Source: Nocardia vermiculata NBRC 100427 (lineage in GTDB: Bacteria; Actinomycetota; Actinomycetes; Mycobacteriales; Mycobacteriaceae). From it: a stretch of 64,000 bases of DNA. Positions 24,614 to 31,936 of the stretch are shown piece after piece. The DNA lies in contig NZ_BDCA01000005.1 of the NCBI RefSeq assembly GCF_001613265.1, positions 1 through 64,000 of the forward strand, given 5' to 3'. Position numbers and translations under genes: made by a program. Position 1 is the first letter of the stretch. Each line of letters starts with the position of its first letter. The notes beneath the pieces are model-generated. The model was given only the letters and a program-made list of their open reading frames with translations. It was not told where the DNA came from and did no database searches.

Positions 24614-24814
24614 CGACTTGGTCAATGAGCCGTTAAATAGCGGCAGAAGTGGTTGCCGCCAGTCGAATCGTGGGTTAACGTGCCGAGTACAGCAGTTCGC
24701 TGCTGGTTGCCGGGGACTGTTGAGCAGCCCCGATGCCCGACCGCCCCCAGGCCATGTCTGCGAGTCGCCACGCGCCGCCGCACACGTGTGTCCTCGGCAT
24801 CCCCGGAGACGAAT

Positions 24815-25288
24815 ATGACCACCATTCACTCGCGCCGTTGTTCTGTCGAATCCACCGCGCTGCCGCGTCTTTCGAGCACTCCTGTGCCCTCTTCCAAAGT
24901 ATCCGCACCGGCCGGCAACCGCCCGCCGTGTGCCGACGGGCCCGACGACTGGGATCTCGACGTGGGTAATCCGGAATCCTGGCGTTCCGCGGTGCGGACG
25001 TGTGCGGCCTGCCCACTGTTGGCCGAATGTTCGCAGCTCGCGCAGGCATTGACCGCCCGGGGGGACGGGCCGCGAGCCATGATCTGGGCCGGGGTGGCCT
25101 ACGACAGTGCGGGACGGGTCGTGGAGAACCTGGATCGGCACCGGACCACACCGCTGGATCACAAGCGTCCCCTGCGGATTATTCGCACCGGAGCCCGGCC
25201 GGTATGTACCGAACCGGCACCGGCTACTCCGCGTCGTCGTATCGTGCTGGGGCGCCGGTTGCGACCGGCGGCGACCGGTGGTTGCTGA
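24815..25288 (+). CDS. WhiB family transcriptional regulator (divergent)
   Basis: The 157-residue protein has a WhiB-like [4Fe-4S] core: a first Cys in NRPPCADGPDDW, then CAACPLLAEC (C-x2-C-x5-C). The G/W turn appears as MIWAGVAYDSAG, where WhiB proteins usually have GIWGG or GVWGG. The Arg-rich C-terminal tail (TPRRRIVLGRRLRPA) could bind DNA. The start ATG 24815 has CGGAGA upstream. In mycobacteria WhiB6 controls ESX-1 genes. This gene lies 2.2 kb before a secretion locus, but a link is only a suggestion. Confidence 0.75.
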   Translation: MTTIHSRRCSVESTALPRLSSTPVPSSKVSAPAGNRPPCADGPDDWDLDVGNPESWRSAVRTCAACPLLAECSQLAQALTARGDGPRAMIWAGVAYDSAGRVVENLDRHRTTPLDHKRPLRIIRTGARPVCTEPAPATPRRRIVLGRRLRPAATGGC

Positions 25289-25337
25289 CTGCAGCACCGG
25301 TTGACAGGCGCAAATAAACTGTGACAGTGGGTATTTC

Positions 25338-26231
25338 ATGACAGTGCTGGCGTTGGAAATCGGGCCCGCGGGGTTCGCGGCAACACGTGTCGCCGACGAT
25401 GTGGGTGCGGACGAGATCCGGCGTGCGCCGATTCCTGCTACCGGTGCCTGGGATGTCTGCCGAACCTTGTTGCTCGATGCCGCTGCGGGCGAGGGTGTCA
25501 CCGCGGTCGGGATAGCGTCCACCGGGCCGATCGATATGACCGCGGGTGTTGTCGCTCCCGCCGCTGTGGCCGAATGGCAGACCGGCTTCGAGCTGGTCGA
25601 ATCCATATCGAAGGCCTTTCCGGATGCGAGTGTGCAACTCGGTCTGGACGGTGTGTGCCTGGCGCTCGCCGAACAGAACTTCGGTGCTACCGCCGGGGTC
25701 ATGGACGCGATGTCGGTGACCGTGTCGGATCGGATCACCGCGGGGGTCATGGTCGGTGGACTCGTCGTAGTGGGGCGTACCGGTAATGCCGGGCATCTCG
25801 GGCACATGCTGGTCCCGGGCTTCGACGAACTGTGCGAGTGTGGCGGGACCGGCTGTGTGGAAGCTGTCGCCGGTGGAGCGGCCGCACTGCGCTGGGCACG
25901 GGCCCGCGGATGGGCGGGTACGTCGGTCGCCGACCTGGTGGCGGCGGCCCGGTCCGGCGACGACACCGCGACAGCCGCCTTCGATCGAGCGGGTACCGCG
26001 TTGGGCCGGGCCATTGCTTCGGTTGCGCCGCTGCTGGATATCGGCCTCGTCGTTGTCGGTGGTTCGATGGCGGAGGCCGGCCCGGCCTTCTGGACACCGT
26101 TGAACCGAGCGGTGGCCACCCATGCTCGAGCCGGCTTCCTCACCGCGCTGCGGGTCGTACCGTCGGAGTTGGAGGACTTCGGTTCGCTGGCGGGCGCGGG
26201 TGTCCTCGCCCTCATCGCGGCGCAACAGTAA
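25338..26231 (+). CDS. ROK family protein (sugar kinase or regulator-like)
   Basis: The 297-residue protein has the ROK fold: N-terminal ATPase-type strand LALEIGPAGFAA, the sugar-binding region QLGLDGVCLALAEQNFG, and the zinc motif CECGGTGCVEAVAGG. The usual GEIGH sugar-contact motif reads GNAGHLGHM, so the Glu is replaced by His. It has no N-terminal HTH, so it looks like a kinase rather than a NagC-type repressor. The altered motif means sugar binding may be changed or lost. It stands between the WhiB-like and PAS-like genes. Confidence 0.8.
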   Translation: MTVLALEIGPAGFAATRVADDVGADEIRRAPIPATGAWDVCRTLLLDAAAGEGVTAVGIASTGPIDMTAGVVAPAAVAEWQTGFELVESISKAFPDASVQLGLDGVCLALAEQNFGATAGVMDAMSVTVSDRITAGVMVGGLVVVGRTGNAGHLGHMLVPGFDELCECGGTGCVEAVAGGAAALRWARARGWAGTSVADLVAAARSGDDTATAAFDRAGTALGRAIASVAPLLDIGLVVVGGSMAEAGPAFWTPLNRAVATHARAGFLTALRVVPSELEDFGSLAGAGVLALIAAQQ

Positions 26232-26374
26232 GGGGCTCGTCGCGTCCGGTCTACCGTTTCGGGTCTCTGTTACCTGTTGATCGCACCGCTAGTTAACGGT
26301 ACATTGTCCAAGTCACGATGATCGTTCGATTCGTTGATCATGAGTGCGGAGGACGGCTGTGCAGGGCAAGTGCG

Positions 26375-27523
26375 ATGAGTGACGTGACGATCGGCTGGAC
26401 GACGATCGAGACGCTGTCACCGGAGACGATGTCGGTGGCCTCGGTCGGGGACGCGCCCCGCGGATTCGCGGGCTGGCAACGTGTGCTGCAGCGGCAACTG
26501 GCGAAGATGCCGGCGATCTACGACGGCCTGTCCACCGCTCGGATCGCGGAGGCGATGATGTCGGCGCGTGATCACGCACAGGACGTCGATCTGCGCATAG
26601 CTACCCGCTCGGGTCCGCACCGGATGCTGATCAAACCCGTTTTCGGACCGGGTGGCGACGTGCACGCCATTCGGATCTGGCTGGGCCCGGCCGCGGCCGA
26701 GGTGCCGCCGATGCGCCCTGCGGTCGGCGCGATCTGGGACCTCGGCACACAGACATTCCAGCAGCCCGGCGGTATGGCCCGGCTGTCCGGGATGTCCGCC
26801 GAGGAGTATGCCCCGGGAACATCGGTCGCCGAGCTGTTCCACCGGATGTCCGGGTTCGACCGCCATGCCGAGATGCTCGATCTGTTGTACGACCCCAGCG
26901 GCGGCGGGAAACTCCAGTTCGACACCACGATCCGCTCCGACGGTGAACGCCCCGGACGATGGCGCATCAGTATTCGGGCCCGCGACGACGCACGATCCAG
27001 AGGTGCCTGGTTGCTGATCGAGGAGATCGATACCGAGCACACCCCGGCATCGTGGTCGACCCTGGAACAGGTCGGGCTACGAGAAGCGCACCGCAGGGCC
27101 GGTACTCATCTGGCAGTGCTGCAACTCGAGTACATGAGTATTTCGCATTGGCTCACCGATCCGGCACCGTGGATGCGCTGGGATTATCTGTTCCGGCCCA
27201 CAGACGTGTTCCATCCCGACGACAGATCCCGCCTCCCGGAACTGGAAGCTCGCCTGCGGGCCGGTGATTCGGCGGGCGTCACCATTCGAGCGCTGAACTA
27301 CGGCGGCGGCTACACCCCTACCTCGTTACTGCTCTATCCGTATCCGGGGTATTCGGCACGGCAGCTGGCCATCGCGCAACTGGTGCGGGTCGCTGACGAC
27401 CTGCCGGTGATGGAACCGCACCGGCAGCCGCCGGGGCTCGTGGACCGGGGTGGACCGATCGGTTACGACGACCAGCTACGTCACCGTCTGGCGGGCCGCA
27501 TGAAGCGGAGCGCGGTGTGCTGA
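26375..27523 (+). CDS. PAS-fold-like protein of unknown function
   Basis: The 382-residue cytoplasmic protein has no HTH, kinase or GGDEF motif that I recognise. The middle (residues about 120-220: VGAIWDLGTQTFQQPGGMAR ... MSAEEYAPGTSVAEL) and the end (PTDVFHPDDRSRLPE with H-P-D-D, then LRAGDSAGVTIRAL) both look like PAS domains. ATG 26375 is preferred to ATG 26318, since the latter has no upstream signal; both are weak. The stop is 12 bases before the first TTCCC-N6-GGGAA site of the secretion locus. It could be a sensor for that locus or simply adjacent. Confidence 0.6.
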   Translation: MSDVTIGWTTIETLSPETMSVASVGDAPRGFAGWQRVLQRQLAKMPAIYDGLSTARIAEAMMSARDHAQDVDLRIATRSGPHRMLIKPVFGPGGDVHAIRIWLGPAAAEVPPMRPAVGAIWDLGTQTFQQPGGMARLSGMSAEEYAPGTSVAELFHRMSGFDRHAEMLDLLYDPSGGGKLQFDTTIRSDGERPGRWRISIRARDDARSRGAWLLIEEIDTEHTPASWSTLEQVGLREAHRRAGTHLAVLQLEYMSISHWLTDPAPWMRWDYLFRPTDVFHPDDRSRLPELEARLRAGDSAGVTIRALNYGGGYTPTSLLLYPYPGYSARQLAIAQLVRVADDLPVMEPHRQPPGLVDRGGPIGYDDQLRHRLAGRMKRSAVC

Positions 27524-27535
27524 ACCCGACTCTAC

Positions 27536-27551
27536 TTCCCATCACAGGGAA
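27536..27551. promoter_or_regulatory. TTCCC-N6-GGGAA palindrome, site 1
   Basis: TTCCCATCACAGGGAA lies 11 bases before GTG 27563 of the first T4SS-like gene. It is followed by CAGTCGC, as is site 3 (49093). One of six copies of the same 5-6-5 palindrome in the secretion locus. Confidence 0.65.
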
Positions 27552-27562
27552 CAGTCGCCGAG

Positions 27563-28609
27563 GTGAAAGACGTTGCTCTCTCTACCATTCCGAGAGTGCG
27601 GGCTAATGCTGGTAGATCGGCGGATTCGGGTGAGGCGCTGCTTCGCCGGATGGCCGCGCGACGCCGGCGTGACAATATCGTCGTCGCGGTCCTGGCAGTG
27701 CTCGCAGTTCTCGGTGGTGGGCATGCCGTGCTGTCCTGGTTCGACGAACCACCGCACGGCCCGTCGGATGCCGACACCATCACCGTCATCGGCCATGCAC
27801 AGCTGGCCTCCTCGTTCGCCGAGGATTTCGTCGTGTCGTATCTGGGGGCCACCGCAGGACAGCAGGACCGCATCTCGGAATATGTCGAGGCCGATCAGCA
27901 GATGCGGTTACCCTCCACCGCACATCCGGTCACCGACCCCGTCACGGTGCACCTGAGCCGAGCCGAATCCAGTGCGAGCGTCGATGTCTGGACGGTAACC
28001 GTCTCGGTCCACGAAGGTCGTAGCGGGACTACCGCCGGCACGCGCCGTTACTACCAAGTCGCGGTATCGGTCACGCCGGACGGGCGCCGACGGGCCCTCA
28101 CCCTCCCGGCAGCAGTCGATCCGCCCGGCCGGGGCCCGGACATTTCGCTCGCCTACGCCACGCCGTGCTCGGCGGAGACGCCGCTGGCCGACGTAGCCTC
28201 CGGCTTTTTGAAGGCCTATCTGACCGGCTCCGGGGATGTGGCCCGATACATCGCCGCCGGCGCGGGCATCACCTCGCTGCAACCTGCGCCGTTCACCGAC
28301 CTGGACAGCGTCTCGGTCACCTCCGCGGACTCCAGTTGTGGCAGCAGTTCCGAGGCCGCGCAGGTACTGGCCACGGTGTCGCCGAAGGGGAAGTCGGGAG
28401 CATCGGCGTCGCTGTCCTACCCGCTGAGTATGGTGCGGTCCTCCGGACAGTGGCAGGTACAGGGCATCGATCGAGTTCCCGCATTGACCAGCCCACTGAC
28501 CGTGGTCACCGAGACCGGCCCCGCAGGCGCGGGGGGACCGGTGCCGACCAGCAGTTCGCCCGCCGTGCCGACGACGACGGTGCAGATCCCGCCGGCGACG
28601 CAGAACTGA
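27563..28609 (+). CDS. TcpC/VirB8-like conjugation protein
   Basis: The 348-residue protein has a short cytoplasmic N-terminus with RRMAARRRRD, one transmembrane helix (NIVVAVLAVLAVLGGGHAVL) and two similar outside domains. It matches TcpC, the VirB8-type scaffold of Gram-positive conjugation systems: the second domain has the typical GFLKAYLTGSGDVARYIAAG segment after a conserved cysteine region. It ends in a Pro/Thr-rich tail. VirB8-like proteins organise the channel at the membrane. It heads a run of closely spaced genes (TM protein, VirB3-like, VirB4, VirB6-like). Confidence 0.75.
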   Translation: MKDVALSTIPRVRANAGRSADSGEALLRRMAARRRRDNIVVAVLAVLAVLGGGHAVLSWFDEPPHGPSDADTITVIGHAQLASSFAEDFVVSYLGATAGQQDRISEYVEADQQMRLPSTAHPVTDPVTVHLSRAESSASVDVWTVTVSVHEGRSGTTAGTRRYYQVAVSVTPDGRRRALTLPAAVDPPGRGPDISLAYATPCSAETPLADVASGFLKAYLTGSGDVARYIAAGAGITSLQPAPFTDLDSVSVTSADSSCGSSSEAAQVLATVSPKGKSGASASLSYPLSMVRSSGQWQVQGIDRVPALTSPLTVVTETGPAGAGGPVPTSSSPAVPTTTVQIPPATQN

Positions 28610-28625
28610 TCGAGAAGGGATACCC

Positions 28626-28886
28626 ATGCACAATCTGAACGCGCTGCTCTACTACATCCTGCTGGTGGTGCGAGCTCTCGGAATCATCGTCATCACGATT
28701 CTGGCCATGGGAATCCTCATCTCCGAGGCAGCCAAGTCGAAGCTTTCGCCGACCAAGGTACTCGGTGTGGTCGGCTCGGCGATCCTGGCCGCGGTGCTGT
28801 TCTGGATGCTGCCGACCCTGGTCAACTACGCGCGTGCGGACGCGACGGGCGTGGTCCCGGACCAGCCGGTGGGGCGGTACCAATGA
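28626..28886 (+). CDS. Small two-helix membrane protein of T4SS-like operon
   Basis: The 86-residue protein has two helices, ALLYYILLVVRALGIIVITI and KVLGVVGSAILAAVLFWML, joined by a charged loop (SEAAKSKLSPTK). Size and layout fit the VirB2/TrbC-like small subunits found before VirB3/VirB4 genes in actinobacterial conjugation clusters, though it lacks a clear signal peptide. GAGAAGGGA lies upstream. It overlaps the next gene by 4 bases. Confidence 0.6.
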   Translation: MHNLNALLYYILLVVRALGIIVITILAMGILISEAAKSKLSPTKVLGVVGSAILAAVLFWMLPTLVNYARADATGVVPDQPVGRYQ

Positions 28887-29401
28887 CCCAGCTGATCAAG
28901 GTGTACACGCCGATCAAACGGGTGCCCACCATGATCGGCAAGGCTCAGAACGGGCAGAAACTACCGTTCGGCCCCTACACCTTGCCGCAGGTCGCGGGTG
29001 GCATCGTGGTAGTGCTGGTGACCTCGGTCCTGGCGATGATCCTGCCGGTGAACCCGGCCGTCGTCTTCGTCGCGGGGCTGATTCTGACGATCGTGGCGGT
29101 CTTCGGACTCGGACTGCTGCCCTACAGCGGGGTACGGGTCATTTCGCGCGCGCTGTGGTTCGCGCGCCTGGTGTTCGTCCGCGCACCGGTCTCCGCGTCC
29201 GGGTTCCCGGTCACGAGCGAGTCGGCGCGGCACACCATGTTCATCGAGGAAACCGTGGTCGTCATCTTTCCCGACGGCCCGGTCGAACGAGTGCCGGACA
29301 AGCCGACACCGCATCCGGAAAGCATCGTGGAACTGCTTGCCTCGCAAGGGACCACGTCGACCGGCGGCGGTGAACGAGTTCCGGCGGGAGGGACCCACTG
29401 A
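28883..29401 (+). CDS. VirB3/PrgI-like membrane protein
   Basis: The 172-residue protein has two close helices (VAGGIVVVLVTSVLAMILPV and VVFVAGLILTIVAVFGLGLL) between hydrophilic ends. It lies immediately before a VirB4-like ATPase gene, which starts on the next base after its stop. PrgI/VirB3-type subunits of Gram-positive T4SS have this size and position and are often fused to VirB4. The sequence identity itself is too weak to name it by motif; the call rests on topology and context. Confidence 0.6.
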   Translation: MTQLIKVYTPIKRVPTMIGKAQNGQKLPFGPYTLPQVAGGIVVVLVTSVLAMILPVNPAVVFVAGLILTIVAVFGLGLLPYSGVRVISRALWFARLVFVRAPVSASGFPVTSESARHTMFIEETVVVIFPDGPVERVPDKPTPHPESIVELLASQGTTSTGGGERVPAGGTH

Positions 29402-31936
29402 ATGGCGTTCGAGCGAGATCTGCAACCCACCGCGGCCGTCCGTGGCAACCTGCAATTCACCCATTCGGGAATGGTCACGGCGACCTACTTCATCAATCCG
29501 CTGGGATACGGGTTGCGCAAGTCGGCCGACAAATTCGATGTGAAGGCCGCCCACCACGCGCTGATCAACAATCTGCCCGACGGTTCACTGCTGCTCGGTA
29601 TCCAGGCGCGGCTCAACACCATCGACGTGCTCGGCAAAATGGTCGAGGGGGTCGATCTCGACGAATGTGAGGATTACGCACTCGAGGTTGTCGCGGCATT
29701 CGAGCGGGTGCGTGCCATCGTCCCGCAGACGCGCATCTTCCTGCTGACGATTCCCGTCGGATCCACCGGGCCGGCACTGAGCTCACTGTCGCGCGTGTGG
29801 CGGGGCAGCACCACCACCATCGACGCGACAGCGCTCTCGCGCGCCGACCTGGAAAGCTACGACGAGACCGCGAACGAGATCCTCTCCCGGATCGGCGCGG
29901 ACTTCGAGCCGGTGCCGGTGCCGGCGGCCCTGTTCCAATGGCTGTGGGAGCACTATCTGTCCCGCGGATCCGTCGGCGATCCGGTCGCACCCACCCGGGT
30001 GGGTGTACTCGACGACGCGACCGCGGCGGTCTTCCGGTCCGCGGCACTGGACGAGGGGGCCCAGGCGGACAGCAGTCGCCGGCTGCGCCCCTCCTTCGTC
30101 CCGGTGGTCAAGGTCGTGCAGCCCGATTTCGAGTTCCGGCCCTCGTATCAGGCGATGCTCACCCCACATTCGTTCCCGTACGGCGGAATGACCTTTCCCG
30201 GCGGCAGTGAATTCCTGAACGTTCTCGACGGCATCGAGAACGTGACGATCGACTGGGGAATGCGGATCTCGACCCGGGCCGCCGATGCCGTGCTGAAGAA
30301 CAACGAGCAGAATCTGCGGCGGCTCGGCGAGCAGATGGACCAGCGGGACCAGGAGGTGTCGTTCGCGCAGAACACCTTGATGTCCAAGGTGCAGATGCTG
30401 GGCGAGTACAACAACCATTTCGAGGTGAACGGCGGCGAATCCGAGGTGTCGTTCACGACGGTGATCGCCGTCGGGAGCGAATCACACGAAACCACCATGG
30501 ATACGGTGAACGCGCTCAAGCGCCGTTACAAACGATTCCAGGTCGAGATGACCGCACCGGTGGGCGCACAGGTCGACCTGTGGTCGATGATGATCCCGGG
30601 TAGCCCGCCGCGGCGCGCCTACGACGACTTCGCGCACATCGTGCCGTCGGACATGTGGTCGGGATTCGTGCCGTTCACCACCAGCCAGATCGGAGACGAC
30701 AGCGGGCCGGCAATCGGAGTGAACCTGCTCTCGGGCAATTTCGAGCCCATTCACTTCGGCATCATGGAGGCGGCGCTGCACGATCTGTCGGCCTCGTTCG
30801 CGGTGACCGGCGAACTCGGTTCCGGCAAGTCGTATTTTCTCAAACTCGTCGCCGCCCTGGTCCACGATATGGGCGGGCAGTTCCTCGCCATCGATCGAAG
30901 TCAGGTCGGCGAGTGGGAACATTTCGCCACCGCGATCGACAATGCTGTGATCGTCGACCTCAGCAACCCCACGGTCTCGCTGGATCCGTTGCGCCTGTTC
31001 GCTCCGCGGGTGGCCGGGGAGCGGGCGCTGGATTCCATTCTGCCGCTGCTGGATCTGTCGCCGACCAGTGGGGCGGGCGCGGTCATCGGCAGCATGCTCA
31101 CGCCGAAAGGCATCGCCGAGTTCGGAATCGGGAGCTTGCTGGATCTGTACCGCGTGATACAGCGGATGCGGGACGAGCCCGGCAGCAGTGAGGAGTACGC
31201 CGACCTCGCAGCGCGCCTGGGAGCCATCGTGGAGCGGGTTCCGGTCCTGTTCGATCCCGCTTTGCCGCCGCTACGGCTCGATGCCGCCGCCACCGTCATC
31301 CGCAGCCACAACCTGGCCCTGCCGACCGCCGAGGAGCTCACCACACCGCACCTGTACAACCGGCTGCCCCTGACCAAACGACTCGGTACCGCGCTGTACG
31401 AGCTGGTGGGCGTGACTGCGCGGGAGGCGTTCCTGTCCGACAACGGCCGCTTCGGCCTGCTGGTCGGCGACGAGGCACACCATTTCACTCAGACTCAGGT
31501 CGGCGCGGCGGTTACCAGCGACTTCAGCCGCGACGGCCGAAAGCACCTGGCAGCCATCGGGCTCGCATCGCACGATCCGGCCACCGACTTCCGGGGCGCC
31601 GCACACAACCTGATCCCCAACCGTTTCGTATTCCGGCAGCGCGATGAAACGCTGGCGCGCAACAGTTTGGAATGGCTCGGAGTCGACCTCGACGAGGCGC
31701 CCTTTCTGCTGCAGATCCTTCGGGAGGAGACCTCACCGCCGGTGGGACTCGGACGTCAGGTCCCGGAGGAACGCCGCGGTGAGATGTTCATGCGCGATGC
31801 GTTGAACCGCATCGGCCGCGGCAAGGTGCTCGGGCCCGCACGGCCGGATCGCGCCGAGGCGATCAGCAGTACGCCGTCCGCACCCAACTCGCGAGCAGTG
31901 ACCCGGGCGGCCCTCGAAAGACAGGCCGTGCCATGA
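29402..31936 (+). CDS. VirB4-like T4SS ATPase
   Basis: The 844-residue protein has the VirB4/TraC organisation. An N-terminal domain of about 450 residues without nucleotide motifs is followed by a RecA-like ATPase with Walker A GELGSGKS (residues 470-477) and Walker B LLVGDEAH (about 687-694). A late arginine-rich part follows (NRFVFRQRDETLARNSLEWL). VirB4 powers assembly and transfer through type IV channels. It overlaps the next gene by 4 bases and directly follows the VirB3-like gene. No relaxase or coupling protein is visible near it, so it may serve protein export rather than DNA transfer. Confidence 0.85.
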   Translation: MAFERDLQPTAAVRGNLQFTHSGMVTATYFINPLGYGLRKSADKFDVKAAHHALINNLPDGSLLLGIQARLNTIDVLGKMVEGVDLDECEDYALEVVAAFERVRAIVPQTRIFLLTIPVGSTGPALSSLSRVWRGSTTTIDATALSRADLESYDETANEILSRIGADFEPVPVPAALFQWLWEHYLSRGSVGDPVAPTRVGVLDDATAAVFRSAALDEGAQADSSRRLRPSFVPVVKVVQPDFEFRPSYQAMLTPHSFPYGGMTFPGGSEFLNVLDGIENVTIDWGMRISTRAADAVLKNNEQNLRRLGEQMDQRDQEVSFAQNTLMSKVQMLGEYNNHFEVNGGESEVSFTTVIAVGSESHETTMDTVNALKRRYKRFQVEMTAPVGAQVDLWSMMIPGSPPRRAYDDFAHIVPSDMWSGFVPFTTSQIGDDSGPAIGVNLLSGNFEPIHFGIMEAALHDLSASFAVTGELGSGKSYFLKLVAALVHDMGGQFLAIDRSQVGEWEHFATAIDNAVIVDLSNPTVSLDPLRLFAPRVAGERALDSILPLLDLSPTSGAGAVIGSMLTPKGIAEFGIGSLLDLYRVIQRMRDEPGSSEEYADLAARLGAIVERVPVLFDPALPPLRLDAAATVIRSHNLALPTAEELTTPHLYNRLPLTKRLGTALYELVGVTAREAFLSDNGRFGLLVGDEAHHFTQTQVGAAVTSDFSRDGRKHLAAIGLASHDPATDFRGAAHNLIPNRFVFRQRDETLARNSLEWLGVDLDEAPFLLQILREETSPPVGLGRQVPEERRGEMFMRDALNRIGRGKVLGPARPDRAEAISSTPSAPNSRAVTRAALERQAVP

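Noticed and set aside
30655..31191. Alternative frames inside the VirB4-like gene
   Set aside because: The VirB4 frame is continuous with both Walker motifs; the others are Arg/Gly-rich shadows.
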